36,357 nucleotides of DNA from an uncultured Magnetospirillum sp. (GCF_903853455.1 NZ_CAINTR010000163.1:1-36357), one strand, 5' to 3'; positions 1 to 7,195 are shown, counted from the first letter of the stretch. The notes: generated by a model from the letters alone, not told the origin. Numbers and translations: made by a program.

Positions 1-286
1 CAAGCTTAACGCCGCCGTGGGCGCCAGCCGCGCCGCGGTGGACGCCGGCTTCGTGCCCAACGACTTCCAGGTCGGCCAGACCGGCAAGATCGTCGCCCCC
101 GACCTCTACATCGCGGTCGGCATCTCGGGCGCCATCCAGCATCTGGCCGGCATGAAGGATTCCAAGGTCATCGTCGCCATCAACAAGGACGAGGAGGCCC
201 CCATCTTCCAGGTGGCCGACTACGGCCTGGTGGCCGACCTGTTCAAGGTGTTGCCTGAGTTTACTGCGGCCCTCCAGTCTCCCTGA
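1..286 (+). CDS. etfA: Electron transfer flavoprotein alpha subunit, C-terminal fragment
   Basis: This is the 3' end of a gene cut by the window edge; the frame is open from base 2 and ends in TGA at 284-286. The roughly 94 visible residues match the C-terminal FAD-binding domain of EtfA: a [19 protein letters not shown] stretch, then an AIQHLAGM segment and [18 protein letters not shown], all hallmarks of the family. In the family, EtfA pairs with EtfB and passes electrons from acyl-CoA and other dehydrogenases to ETF-ubiquinone oxidoreductase. EtfB normally lies just upstream and would be outside the window. A terminator follows directly, so this is the last gene of its operon. Confidence 0.95.
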   Translation, partial: KLNAAVGASRAAVDAGFVPNDFQVGQTGKIVAPDLYIAVGISGAIQHLAGMKDSKVIVAINKDEEAPIFQVADYGLVADLFKVLPEFTAALQSP

Positions 287-299
287 GGTCGCAAACTGG

Positions 300-338
300 C
301 GGGGGTGGTGCGGGTGACCGTACCCACCCCCGTTTTTT
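300..338 (+). terminator. Rho-independent terminator after etfA
   Basis: A perfect 9-bp stem (CGGGGGTGG at 300-308 with CCACCCCCG at 324-332) is followed by six T residues at 333-338. It begins 14 bases after the etfA stop codon. Confidence 0.9.
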
Positions 339-408
339 CGTGGACCGGCGCATCTTGTCATCTCCCGGTGGAGGGAATACGCTAACCACCCGCCACGGTT
401 CACGGTCG

Positions 409-885
409 ATGCAAGAGATGGCTGATCATTCGACGCGACAATTCATTTCGTTTACCGTCGGCGACGAAGAGTACGGCGTCGATATCATGGCCATTCGCGA
501 GATCAAAGGCTGGACGCCGACCACGCCGTTACCCGAGGCTCCCGCCCATATGCGCGGCGTCATCGACCTGCGCGGCGCCATCGTTCCGATCATCGATCTG
601 CGGGTCCGGTTTCATCGCGGTCTGACCGAGGTGACGCCCACCCATGTCATCATCGTCGTCGCCATCGGCGAGATGATGGTGGGGTTGCTGGCCGACGCGG
701 TGGTCGACATCGTCACCGTGGCGGTCTCCGACATCCAGCCGGCACCGGACGCGGCCCACGGAGGCGGCGCCAACTATCTGTCCGGCATCGTCACGGTGGA
801 GGGGCGCATGGTGGTCCTGCTGGATCTTCCCTCCCTGCTCGAACGGGACAGTGACGTGCTCGCCAATCTTGCCGTCGCCTCATAA
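409..885 (+). CDS. CheW-domain chemotaxis scaffold protein
   Basis: The protein is about 158 residues and consists almost entirely of one CheW domain: an N-terminal QFISFTVGDEEYGVDIMAIREI strand-helix unit, the conserved MRGVIDLRGAIVPIIDLR core and a C-terminal VVLLDLPSLL segment. CheW proteins couple chemoreceptors to the CheA kinase. No CheA lies in the window, so the partner is elsewhere; the chemoreceptor at 1536-3761 is a plausible client. The frame is open back to 340, inside the terminator region, so I prefer ATG 409 (or ATG 418). Neither has a strong Shine-Dalgarno; a GGAGGG at 370-375 is too far away. The name CheW is a domain call and does not imply that it is the main CheW of the cell. 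Confidence 0.9.
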   Translation: MQEMADHSTRQFISFTVGDEEYGVDIMAIREIKGWTPTTPLPEAPAHMRGVIDLRGAIVPIIDLRVRFHRGLTEVTPTHVIIVVAIGEMMVGLLADAVVDIVTVAVSDIQPAPDAAHGGGANYLSGIVTVEGRMVVLLDLPSLLERDSDVLANLAVAS

Positions 886-914
886 TCATTATTGACAATG
901 TTCGGTCTCCGAGG

Positions 915-938
915 CCTTTCTATAAGTCTATAGGAAGG
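915..938. promoter_or_regulatory. Imperfect 24-bp palindrome overlapping the SD of the Rrf2 gene
   Basis: Arms CCTTTCTATA (915-924) and TATAGGAAGG (929-938) are inverted repeats matching at 9 of 10 positions around AGTC. The right arm contains the GGAAGG ribosome binding site of the downstream gene. The same stretch can be read as a direct repeat of TCTATARG (919-926, 927-934). A TTGACA at 892-897 could be a -35 element, though no -10 at ideal spacing was found. Position and symmetry fit an autoregulatory operator, which is inference. Confidence 0.5.
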
Positions 939-946
939 GTTCGGTG

Positions 947-1396
947 ATGCTGTCCAGCAAGGCGAAATACGGCCTGAAAGCCATGGTTTATCTTGCCCGG
1001 AGCGAGGGGCAAGGGCCGGTGCTCATCGCGGACGTGGCTGAGCACGAGCATATCCCCAAGAAGTTCCTCGACACCATCTTGCTCGAACTCAAGAATCACG
1101 GGCTGCTGTCGTCCAAGAAGGGCAAGGGCGGCGGCTACACCATGGCGCGGCCGGCGGCGCGCATCATGGTGGGTGAGATCGTCCGCATTCTCGATGGTCC
1201 GCTGGCGCCGGTGCAATGCGTGTCGCGGACCGCCTATCGCCGTTGCGACGACTGTATGGATGAAGCGGCCTGTGCCGTGCGCGCCGTCATGCAGGATGTG
1301 CGCGACGCCATATCCGCTATTCTGGATAATACCAGCCTAGCGGACATGTCGGCCCGAAGCAGTCGAGCCGAGCCGGTCCTGGTCTACGACATTTGA
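947..1396 (+). CDS. Rrf2-family transcriptional regulator with four clustered cysteines
   Basis: The 149-residue protein starts [17 protein letters not shown], the standard Rrf2 opening, followed by a winged helix-turn-helix ([19 protein letters not shown], then the [11 protein letters not shown] wing). After the dimerisation helix comes a cysteine cluster at about residues 91, 100, 103 and 109. Rrf2 proteins such as IscR, NsrR and RirA bind an Fe-S cluster through three cysteines in this place and respond to iron, NO or redox state. The spacing here (C-x8-C-x2-C-x5-C) is not that of IscR, so the signal is unknown. ATG 947 is chosen over GTG 944 because GGAAGG at 933-938 gives a normal spacing. 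A palindrome overlaps this site. The next gene is a chemoreceptor. Confidence 0.92.
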   Translation: MLSSKAKYGLKAMVYLARSEGQGPVLIADVAEHEHIPKKFLDTILLELKNHGLLSSKKGKGGGYTMARPAARIMVGEIVRILDGPLAPVQCVSRTAYRRCDDCMDEAACAVRAVMQDVRDAISAILDNTSLADMSARSSRAEPVLVYDI

Positions 1397-1535
1397 TATA
1401 TTCGGTCGCTATCAAGGGATATGGATGCTGCCATGCGGCAATTCCATCCTGAAATCATGGACCGATCATTGTAGACTTCCGCCGTTGGGGCATGCGAGGC
1501 GGGGCGGCCGATCGCGATACCAGTTGGGAGCGGAA

Positions 1536-3761
1536 ATGATGGTGACAGGGTTGACGATCAAGAGCCGTATCTACGGCGGTTTCGCATGCATTCTGATTCT
1601 TCTGGTGGTGGTCGGCGTCCTGGCCAATTTCGGCTTCGGCACGGTCGAGCGGAATATCGGCGATTACGCCAAGGCCACCACGGACGCCGTCCGTATCCAG
1701 CAGATTGATCGCGATGTGGTTGGGCTTCGCCGCAATGTCGCTCTGTTCGCCGCCGAGGGTGATCCCAAGGCGGTGGCCAGGGTCAGGGAATTGCAGGGCG
1801 CGTTGCGCAAGAATCTGGACGAAGCCCTGGCCACCGCCGAACCCGAGCATCGCGCCGACATCGAAGCCATGCGCAGCCTGTTCGACGAGTATGGCGGTCT
1901 GTTCGATCATATCATTGAGTTGCGCAAGCGCCGCGATGTGCTGCTGGACGAAACCCTGATCCCCATCGGAAACCAGGCCCTGGCCGCCGTGAACAGCCTG
2001 CTCGACAACGCGGTCGCCCAGAAGAATTACGAAGCCGGGACCGGTGCCGGCCGTGCCGTGCAGCAATTCCTGGCGGGCCGCCTGCTGGTGGCGCGCTTTT
2101 TCATCACCCCGACCGAGAAACTGGCCGGCGACGCCCGCCGGCAATTGGGTGTCGCCAACGACGTGGTGGTGCAATTGGCGGCGGCGGAAAAGGACCCGCA
2201 GGTCAAACGGCTGCTCGATCCCGCCTTGACCCTGGTGCCGGCCTATCTCAAGGCCTTCGAGGAAGCGGTCATCGTCTTCGGCGAGACCGAGAAGACGCTC
2301 AATGCTCAGATGGGGCCCCGCGCCGCCAAGTTCGGCGAACTGGCCGAGCACAGCCGCAATGCCGAATTGACTGAACTGGCCCGCCTGCGCGAGGATTCGC
2401 TTGCGACCGCCAAGACCCAGCGCGGCACCAGCCTGACCATCACCCTCATCGCCCTAGCGGTGGGCGTGGTGCTGGCTTGGCTGATCGCCCGGGCCATCGT
2501 CACCCCGATCAGCGCCATGACCGGGGCCATGGGGGAGTTGGCCGACGGCAAGTTGGAAACCGAGGTTCCCGCCCTCGACCGTCGCGATGAAATTGGCGCG
2601 ATGGCCAAGGCGGTCCAGGTGTTCAAGCAGAATGCCGTCGACAAGCTGCGCATGGAAGCGGAGCAGCGTGCCGCCGAGGAGGCCCAGCGTCTGGAGGACG
2701 AAGCCCAGCGCAAGCGCGAGGCCGCCATCGTCGCCGAGGTGGCCGAGGTGGCCAAGGCCGCCAGCACCGGCGACCTCGACCGCCGCATCGACCTGGAGGG
2801 CAAGACCGGCTTCCTCCGCGACCTGTGCGAAGGCGTCAACAATCTGGTCCACCTCACCGGCATCGCCTTGAAGGACGTGGCCGGGGTGCTGGCCGCGGTG
2901 GCCCAGGGCGACCTGACCAAGCGCATCACCAATCCCTATGGTGGGCTGTTCGACCAGTTGAAGGGCGACGTCAACCAGACTGCCGACAAGCTGTCGGAGA
3001 TCGTCACCAACATCAACTCAGCCGCCGGCCAGATCGGCTCGGCCGCGTCCGAGGTCGCCTCGGGCAGCCAGGACCTGTCGGAACGCTCCGAGCAGCAGGC
3101 CAGCGCCCTGGAAGAGACCGCTGCCTCCATGGAGGAACTGTCCGCCACCGTGCGCCAGAATGCGGTCAATGCCCAGCAGGCCAACCAGTTGGCGGCCGGG
3201 GCCCGTGAGGTTGCCGCCGGCGGCGGTCAGGTGGTGGCCGACGCGGTCACCGCCATGGGCCGCATCGAGGGCAGCTCGCAGAAGATCGGCGATATCGTCG
3301 GCATGATCGACGAAATCGCCTTCCAGACCAATTTGCTGGCGCTGAACGCCGCCGTCGAGGCCGCCCGGGCCGGCGATGCCGGCAAGGGCTTCGCGGTGGT
3401 GGCGCAGGAGGTGCGCAATCTGGCCCAACGCTCGGCCCAGGCCTCCAAGGAGATCAAGACGCTGATCGCCCAGAGCACCGGCGAGGTCAAGAACGGCGCG
3501 GAATTGGTCAAGGGGGCCGGCAAGACCCTGGAGGAAATCCTGACCTCGGTGCGGCGGGTGGCCGATATCGTCGCCGAGATCGCTTCGGCGTCGACCGAAC
3601 AGGCTTCCGGCATCGATCAGGTCAATCAGGCCATCACCCAGATGGACGAGATGACCCAGCAGAATGCCGCCCTGGTGGAGGAAAGCACCGCGGCCGCCCA
3701 TTCGCTGGAGGATCAGTCGCGGGAACTCAATCGCCTGATGGGCTTCTTCAAGGTCGGATGA
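1536..3761 (+). CDS. Methyl-accepting chemotaxis protein with large periplasmic domain and multiple HAMP units
   Basis: From ATG 1536 the product is 741 residues. A first membrane helix lies near residues 12-34, followed by a helical periplasmic sensor region to about 297. A second membrane helix ([16 protein letters not shown], about 298-320) leads into a HAMP domain. A charged Glu/Arg/Ala coiled coil and at least one more HAMP-like repeat (GDLDRRIDL, then [10 protein letters not shown]) precede the signalling domain from about 490 to the end. The hairpin tip [20 protein letters not shown] is typical of the CheA/CheW-binding region. The frame is open further upstream, but GGGAG at 1526-1530 supports this start. 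The ligand cannot be read from sequence. There is no C-terminal CheR-docking pentapeptide. It converges on the FliD-like gene with only 3 bp between stop codons. Confidence 0.95.
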   Translation: MMVTGLTIKSRIYGGFACILILLVVVGVLANFGFGTVERNIGDYAKATTDAVRIQQIDRDVVGLRRNVALFAAEGDPKAVARVRELQGALRKNLDEALATAEPEHRADIEAMRSLFDEYGGLFDHIIELRKRRDVLLDETLIPIGNQALAAVNSLLDNAVAQKNYEAGTGAGRAVQQFLAGRLLVARFFITPTEKLAGDARRQLGVANDVVVQLAAAEKDPQVKRLLDPALTLVPAYLKAFEEAVIVFGETEKTLNAQMGPRAAKFGELAEHSRNAELTELARLREDSLATAKTQRGTSLTITLIALAVGVVLAWLIARAIVTPISAMTGAMGELADGKLETEVPALDRRDEIGAMAKAVQVFKQNAVDKLRMEAEQRAAEEAQRLEDEAQRKREAAIVAEVAEVAKAASTGDLDRRIDLEGKTGFLRDLCEGVNNLVHLTGIALKDVAGVLAAVAQGDLTKRITNPYGGLFDQLKGDVNQTADKLSEIVTNINSAAGQIGSAASEVASGSQDLSERSEQQASALEETAASMEELSATVRQNAVNAQQANQLAAGAREVAAGGGQVVADAVTAMGRIEGSSQKIGDIVGMIDEIAFQTNLLALNAAVEAARAGDAGKGFAVVAQEVRNLAQRSAQASKEIKTLIAQSTGEVKNGAELVKGAGKTLEEILTSVRRVADIVAEIASASTEQASGIDQVNQAITQMDEMTQQNAALVEESTAAAHSLEDQSRELNRLMGFFKVG

Positions 3762-3764
3762 TCG

Positions 3765-5213
3765 TCAACCGCCGCTGAAGGCCGAGGTGAGCGACGCGGA
3801 CGACGAGGAGCTGTCGGCGTTCAGATAGTCCAGCAGGCTGTTCTGCTTGCCCGACGGGCTTGAGGTCGAGCCGGCGCCGTTCAGGTAGTCCAGCAAGGTC
3901 TTCGGTGCGGCTTTTGTACTCGGGCTTGAACCGGTGGTCGAACCGCCGCTGCTCAGGGAGTCCTGGAGGCTCTGTTGCTGATTCGACGAGCCTGATGCCG
4001 AAGCGGTCCCGTTCAGGTAGTCCAGCAGGCTGGAGCCTTGCAGCATCTGTTTGCTCAGAAGGCCGAATTGCGCGGTGATGGAGCCCTTCGATCCCAGATA
4101 GGGCGCCATGGCCTTGTCCATGGCCTGGGAGACGGCGGAAATCAGGGATTGCAGGTCGGTCGGACTGGAGGAAACCGCCGCCGACAGGGCGCTCTGATCG
4201 ATGCTCAGGGTGCCGTCCGGTTGAACGGTGACGCCGACCTGGGACAGTGACGAGAATTGACCGGTGGTATCGACCGTGCCGGTGGCCGCGTCACCCAGAT
4301 TCTTGAACAGACCAGCCGCGAGGTTCACGTCGTTGGCCAGGTTGCCGTTCTTGTCGGCCGCCTTGGCGATGGATTGCTGGATGGTGTTGAAAGCCGTGAC
4401 CAGCGACTGGACGGCGTTGATCTGGGGCGGCTTGGCGACGGTGAGGGTTCCGGTGGTGGTGAAGTCGGTGGTGAGGCCGAACGCCACCGGCACCTTGCTG
4501 TTCGAACCGAAGACGAAATTGTTGCCGTCGATGGTGTAGGCGGCGTCCTGCGCGCTCTGGCTTTCGGTCAGCGCCGAGGTGTTGGGCGTGGCGGGGTCGA
4601 AGGCCAGTTCGGACAGACCCTGGAGGCTGAACGCCTGATCGGCTCCGGTGCTGCTGCCGGTCAGTTTCAGGGCATAGCCGCCGCCTTCCTCCACCGTCGA
4701 TGCGGTCACTCCGGCGTTGGCGGCGTTGATGGACGCGACGATGTCGTCGAGGGTGCCGGTCTTGATGGGAACCGCGACCCCGGCATCCTTGGCGGTGAAG
4801 CTGCCGTCGGCCGCGACGGTTCCGGTCCGGATGGTCAGCGTGCCGGTCCCCAGGGAGACCTGATCGCTGTCTCCGAACGCTCCGCTGAGGAGGGTTTGTG
4901 ACTGGGCCAAGTGCTGGACATCGACGGTGACCGATCCGGCGCCCTGTGTCGGCGTCTCCAGCGTGGCCATGGTGCCTTCGAACTGACCGCCCAGGGTGGC
5001 CAGACGCGTGTAGCCCATCAGGGCGCTGGCGCTGCCTTGCGCTCCCAGCTTCAGGGTGTAGGCGGGATCGGCTCCCAGTGCGCCACCGGGCACTGTCGGC
5101 GCCGATGACGGCGCCGGATTAGCCGCGTCGGTCTGCGACTTGGCTCCGGACGTGGTGTAGTTGCTCAGCAACGCGGCCAGCGAGGAAGGCAGGGCGGTCA
5201 GGCTGGTGGTCAT
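3765..5213 (-). CDS. FliD-like flagellar hook-associated (cap) protein with repeated tail motif
   Basis: The protein is 482 residues from ATG 5213, which has GGGAG eight bases upstream (GTG 5222 is the alternative). The N-terminal third resembles the second half of the FliD N-terminal domain (SVTVDVQHLAQSQTLLSGAF, GTLTIRTGTV, TLDDIVASINAANAGVTAS). The middle resembles the FliD C-terminal domain (AQDAAYTIDGNNF, INAVQSLVTAFNTIQQSI, VGVTVQPDGTLSID). FliD caps the growing flagellar filament. The usual long coiled coil is short, and the protein ends in a Ser-rich, low-complexity region holding three LLDYLN repeats. It stands alone, with no fliS or fliT neighbour. It could be a divergent cap protein or a secreted paralogue. 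Confidence 0.75.
   Translation of the reverse strand: MTTSLTALPSSLAALLSNYTTSGAKSQTDAANPAPSSAPTVPGGALGADPAYTLKLGAQGSASALMGYTRLATLGGQFEGTMATLETPTQGAGSVTVDVQHLAQSQTLLSGAFGDSDQVSLGTGTLTIRTGTVAADGSFTAKDAGVAVPIKTGTLDDIVASINAANAGVTASTVEEGGGYALKLTGSSTGADQAFSLQGLSELAFDPATPNTSALTESQSAQDAAYTIDGNNFVFGSNSKVPVAFGLTTDFTTTGTLTVAKPPQINAVQSLVTAFNTIQQSIAKAADKNGNLANDVNLAAGLFKNLGDAATGTVDTTGQFSSLSQVGVTVQPDGTLSIDQSALSAAVSSSPTDLQSLISAVSQAMDKAMAPYLGSKGSITAQFGLLSKQMLQGSSLLDYLNGTASASGSSNQQQSLQDSLSSGGSTTGSSPSTKAAPKTLLDYLNGAGSTSSPSGKQNSLLDYLNADSSSSSASLTSAFSGG
3819..4028 (-). repeat. Three LLDYLN-coding repeats in the FliD-like tail
   Basis: Eighteen-base units encoding LLDYLN lie at 4011-4028, 3879-3896 and 3819-3836, near residues 395-400, 439-444 and 459-464. 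They are separated by Ser/Thr/Gly-rich linkers. The DNA is nearly identical between copies (GTTCAGGTAGTCCAGCAG on the plus strand, with one change in each of two copies). The first copy sits where ordinary FliD proteins end. Confidence 0.85.
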
Positions 5214-5299
5214 GGTAGGCACTCCCGAGGGGCGGTCCGCCGCGATCCAGTCAGGTTCGGCGGCGGAGGCCGGTCATCACTTGGGATAGGCCTCTGCAG

Positions 5300-5326
5300 A
5301 GATCGGGCCAAAATATAACCATTTGA
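5300..5326 (-). promoter_or_regulatory. Possible sigma-28-like promoter for the FliD-like gene
   Basis: Read on the minus strand, TCAA is followed by 15 bases and CCCGATCT, resembling the flagellar sigma-28 pattern TAAA-N15-GCCGATAA in the core CCGAT and in spacing. It would give a leader of about 75-80 nt before ATG 5213. The match is partial. Confidence 0.3.
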
Positions 5327-5393
5327 AACATATGAATGTTTTTTATCGAAGCCCTTCAGGATAAGAAAAACCTGCCCCTTGGAAGGCCGGCTT

Positions 5394-5410
5394 CCGGCAA
5401 TAATTGCCGG
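5394..5410. promoter_or_regulatory. Perfect 17-bp palindrome upstream of the Crp-family gene
   Basis: CCGGCAAT and ATTGCCGG are exact inverted repeats around a single A. The site lies about 140 bp before the start codon at 5547. It does not resemble a CRP or FNR box, so if it is an operator another regulator would bind it. No T-run follows, so it is not a typical terminator. Confidence 0.5.
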
Positions 5411-5546
5411 GGAGAGCCGCACAAGCAATGCGATTGTAGGCGCGGATGACGCCCTATCCATTCGTTAGTCGGGAAAAGACTGGATTGAAAAGGAGGGGGG
5501 GCTGGCCGATACTTCCCCCCGGATGGGCGCTGGTACCGAGGGTTCA

Positions 5547-6245
5547 ATGGATGTCGTCGACGGCGCGTTATCTCGCGTCTCTCTATTCGCCGATCTGGCC
5601 GCCGATGTCTTGCGTGGGATCGAGGGGCGTTGCACGTGGCAGCGCTTCGCGTCGGGCGAGCAGGTGTTCGACAAGGAAAGCGACACCCTGGACGTCTACT
5701 TCGTGATCGAAGGCGCCGTCCGCATTCTCAACACGGCCGGTGACGACCGCGAAGTGGCGCTGGCCGACGTGCTGGCCGGCAACTACTTCGGCGAGTTGGC
5801 GGCCATCGACGGAATGAAGCGTTCGGCGCGGGTGGTGGCGACCCGGGACGACACCGTGTTGGCGTCCCTTGACGGTCCGTCGTTTCTCGCCCTGATGCGT
5901 GACCATCCCGAGATCGCGCTGCGGGTTCTGGAACGCCTGACCCGTATCGTCCGCAACCTCGATAGCCGGGTGTCTCAGTTGACGACCCAGTCGGAGCAGC
6001 AGCGGATCTGGGGGGAGTTGCTGCGTCTGGCCGAGCCGGACCCCGCCAAGGTGGAGTCGTGGCATATTCCCGATCTGCCCAATCACAAGGAAATCGCCGC
6101 CTGGGCAGGAACCAGTCGCGAGCAGGTGGCCCAGGCCATTGGCGAACTGGCCCGCGACGGGATCGTGCGGCGCAAGACCATGGGGCTGACCATCTGCGAT
6201 CTGCCCCGGCTGCAACTGATGGCCAGGACGCAGGGCGCGGCTTGA
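5547..6245 (+). CDS. Crp/Fnr-family transcriptional regulator (cyclic-nucleotide type)
   Basis: The 232-residue protein has an N-terminal cyclic-nucleotide-binding fold and a C-terminal winged helix-turn-helix. The phosphate-binding cassette GELAAIDGMKRSARVVA keeps the Gly-Glu-Leu and Arg-Ser-Ala of E. coli CRP, which hold the cyclic phosphate. No FNR-type N-terminal cysteine cluster is present. The recognition helix reads TSREQVAQAI against CRP's CSRETVGRIL: the Arg and Glu that read TGTGA half-sites are kept, while the later Arg is Gln. ATG 5547 has GAGGG at 5538-5542; ATG 5523 is an alternative adding eight residues. It lies directly upstream of three flp genes that each carry a CRP-like site, so it is the natural candidate regulator of the pilus locus (inference). 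Confidence 0.92.
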   Translation: MDVVDGALSRVSLFADLAADVLRGIEGRCTWQRFASGEQVFDKESDTLDVYFVIEGAVRILNTAGDDREVALADVLAGNYFGELAAIDGMKRSARVVATRDDTVLASLDGPSFLALMRDHPEIALRVLERLTRIVRNLDSRVSQLTTQSEQQRIWGELLRLAEPDPAKVESWHIPDLPNHKEIAAWAGTSREQVAQAIGELARDGIVRRKTMGLTICDLPRLQLMARTQGAA

Positions 6246-6295
6246 TCAATATTGCATAAAATCCAAAGTATTTAGTTTCGAGAATTTCCGAATTC

Positions 6296-6336
6296 TGTGG
6301 TCCTATTCACAGAGTATGGGGTGGCCATCGGATAAT
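6296..6336 (+). promoter_or_regulatory. CRP-like site and promoter of flp copy 1
   Basis: TGTGG-TCCTAT-TCACA (6296-6311) is a CRP-type dyad; the wider match is CTGTG-N8-CACAG at 6295-6312. GATAAT at 6331-6336 is a good -10. The dyad centre would lie about 40 bp before the transcription start, the class II activator position, where it replaces a recognisable -35. The dyad starts 145 bp before the flp ATG. A further GAATT-N4-AATTC inverted repeat (6282-6295) abuts it. Confidence 0.65.
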
Positions 6337-6342
6337 GTTGTT

Positions 6343-6440
6343 TTCAAGAGATGCCGGGCGGGAAGTTAAAGCCAAGTTTCTCTAGAGATGACACGGACGT
6401 AAAGCCGCTTCTGCGGTGGTCCATTCCAGGAGTTCACGCC
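6343..6440 (+). promoter_or_regulatory. Conserved structured leader of flp copy 1
   Basis: The 5' untranslated region is nearly identical in the three flp units, starting near GAGATGCCGGGCGGGAAG. It can fold as GGAC (6395-6398) with GTCC (6419-6422), enclosing a CCGC-TTCT-GCGG hairpin (6405-6416) and an internal GTAAAG loop. The SD CAGGAG (6427-6432) lies just downstream of the fold. An in-frame ATG at 6351 without an SD keeps the leader open in all three copies. GGACGTAAAGCC resembles the GACGCAAAGCC core of c-di-GMP-I riboswitches, but the capped hairpin expected before it is not evident, so no class is assigned. Confidence 0.5.
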
Positions 6441-6617
6441 ATGTTGACCTATGCTCGCTGCATGATCCGCCAGTTCGTTCGCAATGAAAAAGGCGCCACC
6501 GCCATCGAATACGGCCTGATCGCCGCCCTGATCGCCGTCGTCGCCATCACCGCCATGACCACTGTCGGCACCAATCTGACCGCGAAGTTCAACACGGTCG
6601 CCACCAAGTTGCAGTAA
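6441..6617 (+). CDS. flp: Flp-family type IVb major pilin, copy 1
   Basis: This encodes a 58-residue prepilin. A short basic leader (MLTYARCMIRQFVRNEKG) ends in the Gly that prepilin peptidase cuts after, giving a 40-residue mature pilin beginning ATAIEYGLIAALIAVVA. The Glu at +5 and Tyr at +6 are the Flp signature, and the hydrophobic helix forms the filament core. CAGGAG at 6427-6432 supports ATG 6441. Mature copy 1 differs from copy 2 by one residue (Val53 against Ile). The gene has its own promoter and terminator, so pilin can be expressed far above the assembly proteins. Confidence 0.96.
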   Translation: MLTYARCMIRQFVRNEKGATAIEYGLIAALIAVVAITAMTTVGTNLTAKFNTVATKLQ

Positions 6618-6652
6618 TCCGAAGGTTATTCAGCTCGAAAACACCATCTATC

Positions 6653-6688
6653 GGCGACCCCACGAAAGCGGGGTCGCCCTATTTTTTT
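6653..6688 (+). terminator. Terminator after flp copy 1
   Basis: A perfect 9-bp stem GGCGACCCC (6653-6661) and GGGGTCGCC (6670-6678) with an 8-base loop is followed by seven T residues at 6682-6688. Confidence 0.93.
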
Positions 6689-6747
6689 GCGGATGCCCGG
6701 AAATTACATAAAATCCTAAGTATTTATTTTCGCGAATTCATGAATTA

Positions 6748-6788
6748 TGTGGTGGCGTTCATATAGTGTTAGGGCTTCATCAGGTAAT
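6748..6788 (+). promoter_or_regulatory. CRP-like site and promoter of flp copy 2
   Basis: TGTGG-TGGCGT-TCATA (6748-6763) is a slightly degenerate dyad, with GGTAAT (6783-6788) as the -10-like hexamer. Offsets to the -10 (35 bp) and to the flp ATG (145 bp) equal those of copies 1 and 3. The spacer bases differ completely from copy 1 while the half-sites persist. Confidence 0.6.
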
Positions 6789-6794
6789 GTGTTC

Positions 6795-6892
6795 GTCATG
6801 AGATGCCGGGCGGGAAGTTGAAGCCAAGTTTCTCTAGAGATGACACGGACGTAAAGCCGCTGATGCGGTGGTCCACTCCAGGAGTTCAAGCC
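6795..6892 (+). promoter_or_regulatory. Conserved structured leader of flp copy 2
   Basis: This has the same leader sequence and fold as copy 1, with GGAC (6847-6850) pairing GTCC (6871-6874) around CCGC-TGAT-GCGG. The apical loop is TGAT instead of TTCT while both stems are unchanged, as expected if the stem is selected. The SD AGGAG precedes ATG 6893. Confidence 0.5.
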
Positions 6893-7069
6893 ATGTTGAC
6901 CTATGCTCGCTGCATGATCCGCCAGTTCGTTCGCAATGAAAAGGGTGCCACCGCCATCGAATATGGTCTGATCGCCGCCCTGATCGCTGTTGTCGCCATC
7001 ACCGCCATGACCACTGTTGGCACCAATCTGACCGCGAAGTTCAACACGATTGCCACCAAGTTGCAGTAA
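6893..7069 (+). CDS. flp: Flp-family type IVb major pilin, copy 2
   Basis: This 58-residue prepilin is identical to copy 1 except for Ile at position 53. It has the same 18-residue leader, Gly/Ala processing site, EYGLIAALI core and SD spacing. Its own CRP-like promoter precedes it and its own hairpin follows. Near-identity with copy 1 in coding and upstream sequence indicates a recent duplication or gene conversion. Confidence 0.95.
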   Translation: MLTYARCMIRQFVRNEKGATAIEYGLIAALIAVVAITAMTTVGTNLTAKFNTIATKLQ

Positions 7070-7104
7070 TCCAAGACTGTATTCAGGTTGTTAAGGACTT
7101 CCTT

Positions 7105-7134
7105 GGGCGCCTTCATGAAAGTGAGGCGCCCTTT
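7105..7134 (+). terminator. Probable terminator after flp copy 2
   Basis: An 8-bp stem, GGGCGCCT (7105-7112) and AGGCGCCC (7124-7131), is followed by only three T residues. Its arms resemble those of the terminator after copy 3, which supports the role although the T-run is weak. Confidence 0.65.
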
Positions 7135-7195
7135 GGCGTTTCCCCATGTAGAGTCGTGGGTGTTCTGTCGCGTTAAAGTACAATATTTTTTATTC

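Larger units (their letters stand above)
5223..5546. other. Divergent intergenic region between the FliD-like and Crp-family genes
   Basis: This gene-free stretch holds an AT-rich core (about 5310-5350), an inverted repeat GGAAG/CTTCC (5381-5395) and a perfect 17-bp palindrome at 5394-5410. It also has an AGGAGG at 5491-5496 running into seven G residues (5495-5501) that can pair with six C residues at 5515-5520. No convincing sigma-70 promoter for the Crp-family gene could be picked out. Confidence 0.6.

Noticed and set aside
1425-1535. N-terminal extension of the first chemoreceptor
   Set aside because: The added residues lack family similarity and would precede the normal first membrane helix; the SD lies before ATG 1536.
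6243-6250. TTGATCAA as an FNR box
   Set aside because: The FNR box needs TTGAT-N4-ATCAA; the four-base spacer is absent, and the sequence overlaps the stop codon of the Crp gene.
6343-6440. c-di-GMP-I (GEMM) riboswitch in the flp leaders
   Set aside because: Only the GGACGTAAAGCC stretch matches; the GAAA-capped first hairpin and receptor stem could not be found, so the class is not assigned and is kept only as a test.
6351-6440. Flp prepilins with 30 extra N-terminal residues
   Set aside because: The upstream ATG has no SD, while CAGGAG precedes the internal ATG, which gives the standard short leader of Flp prepilins.
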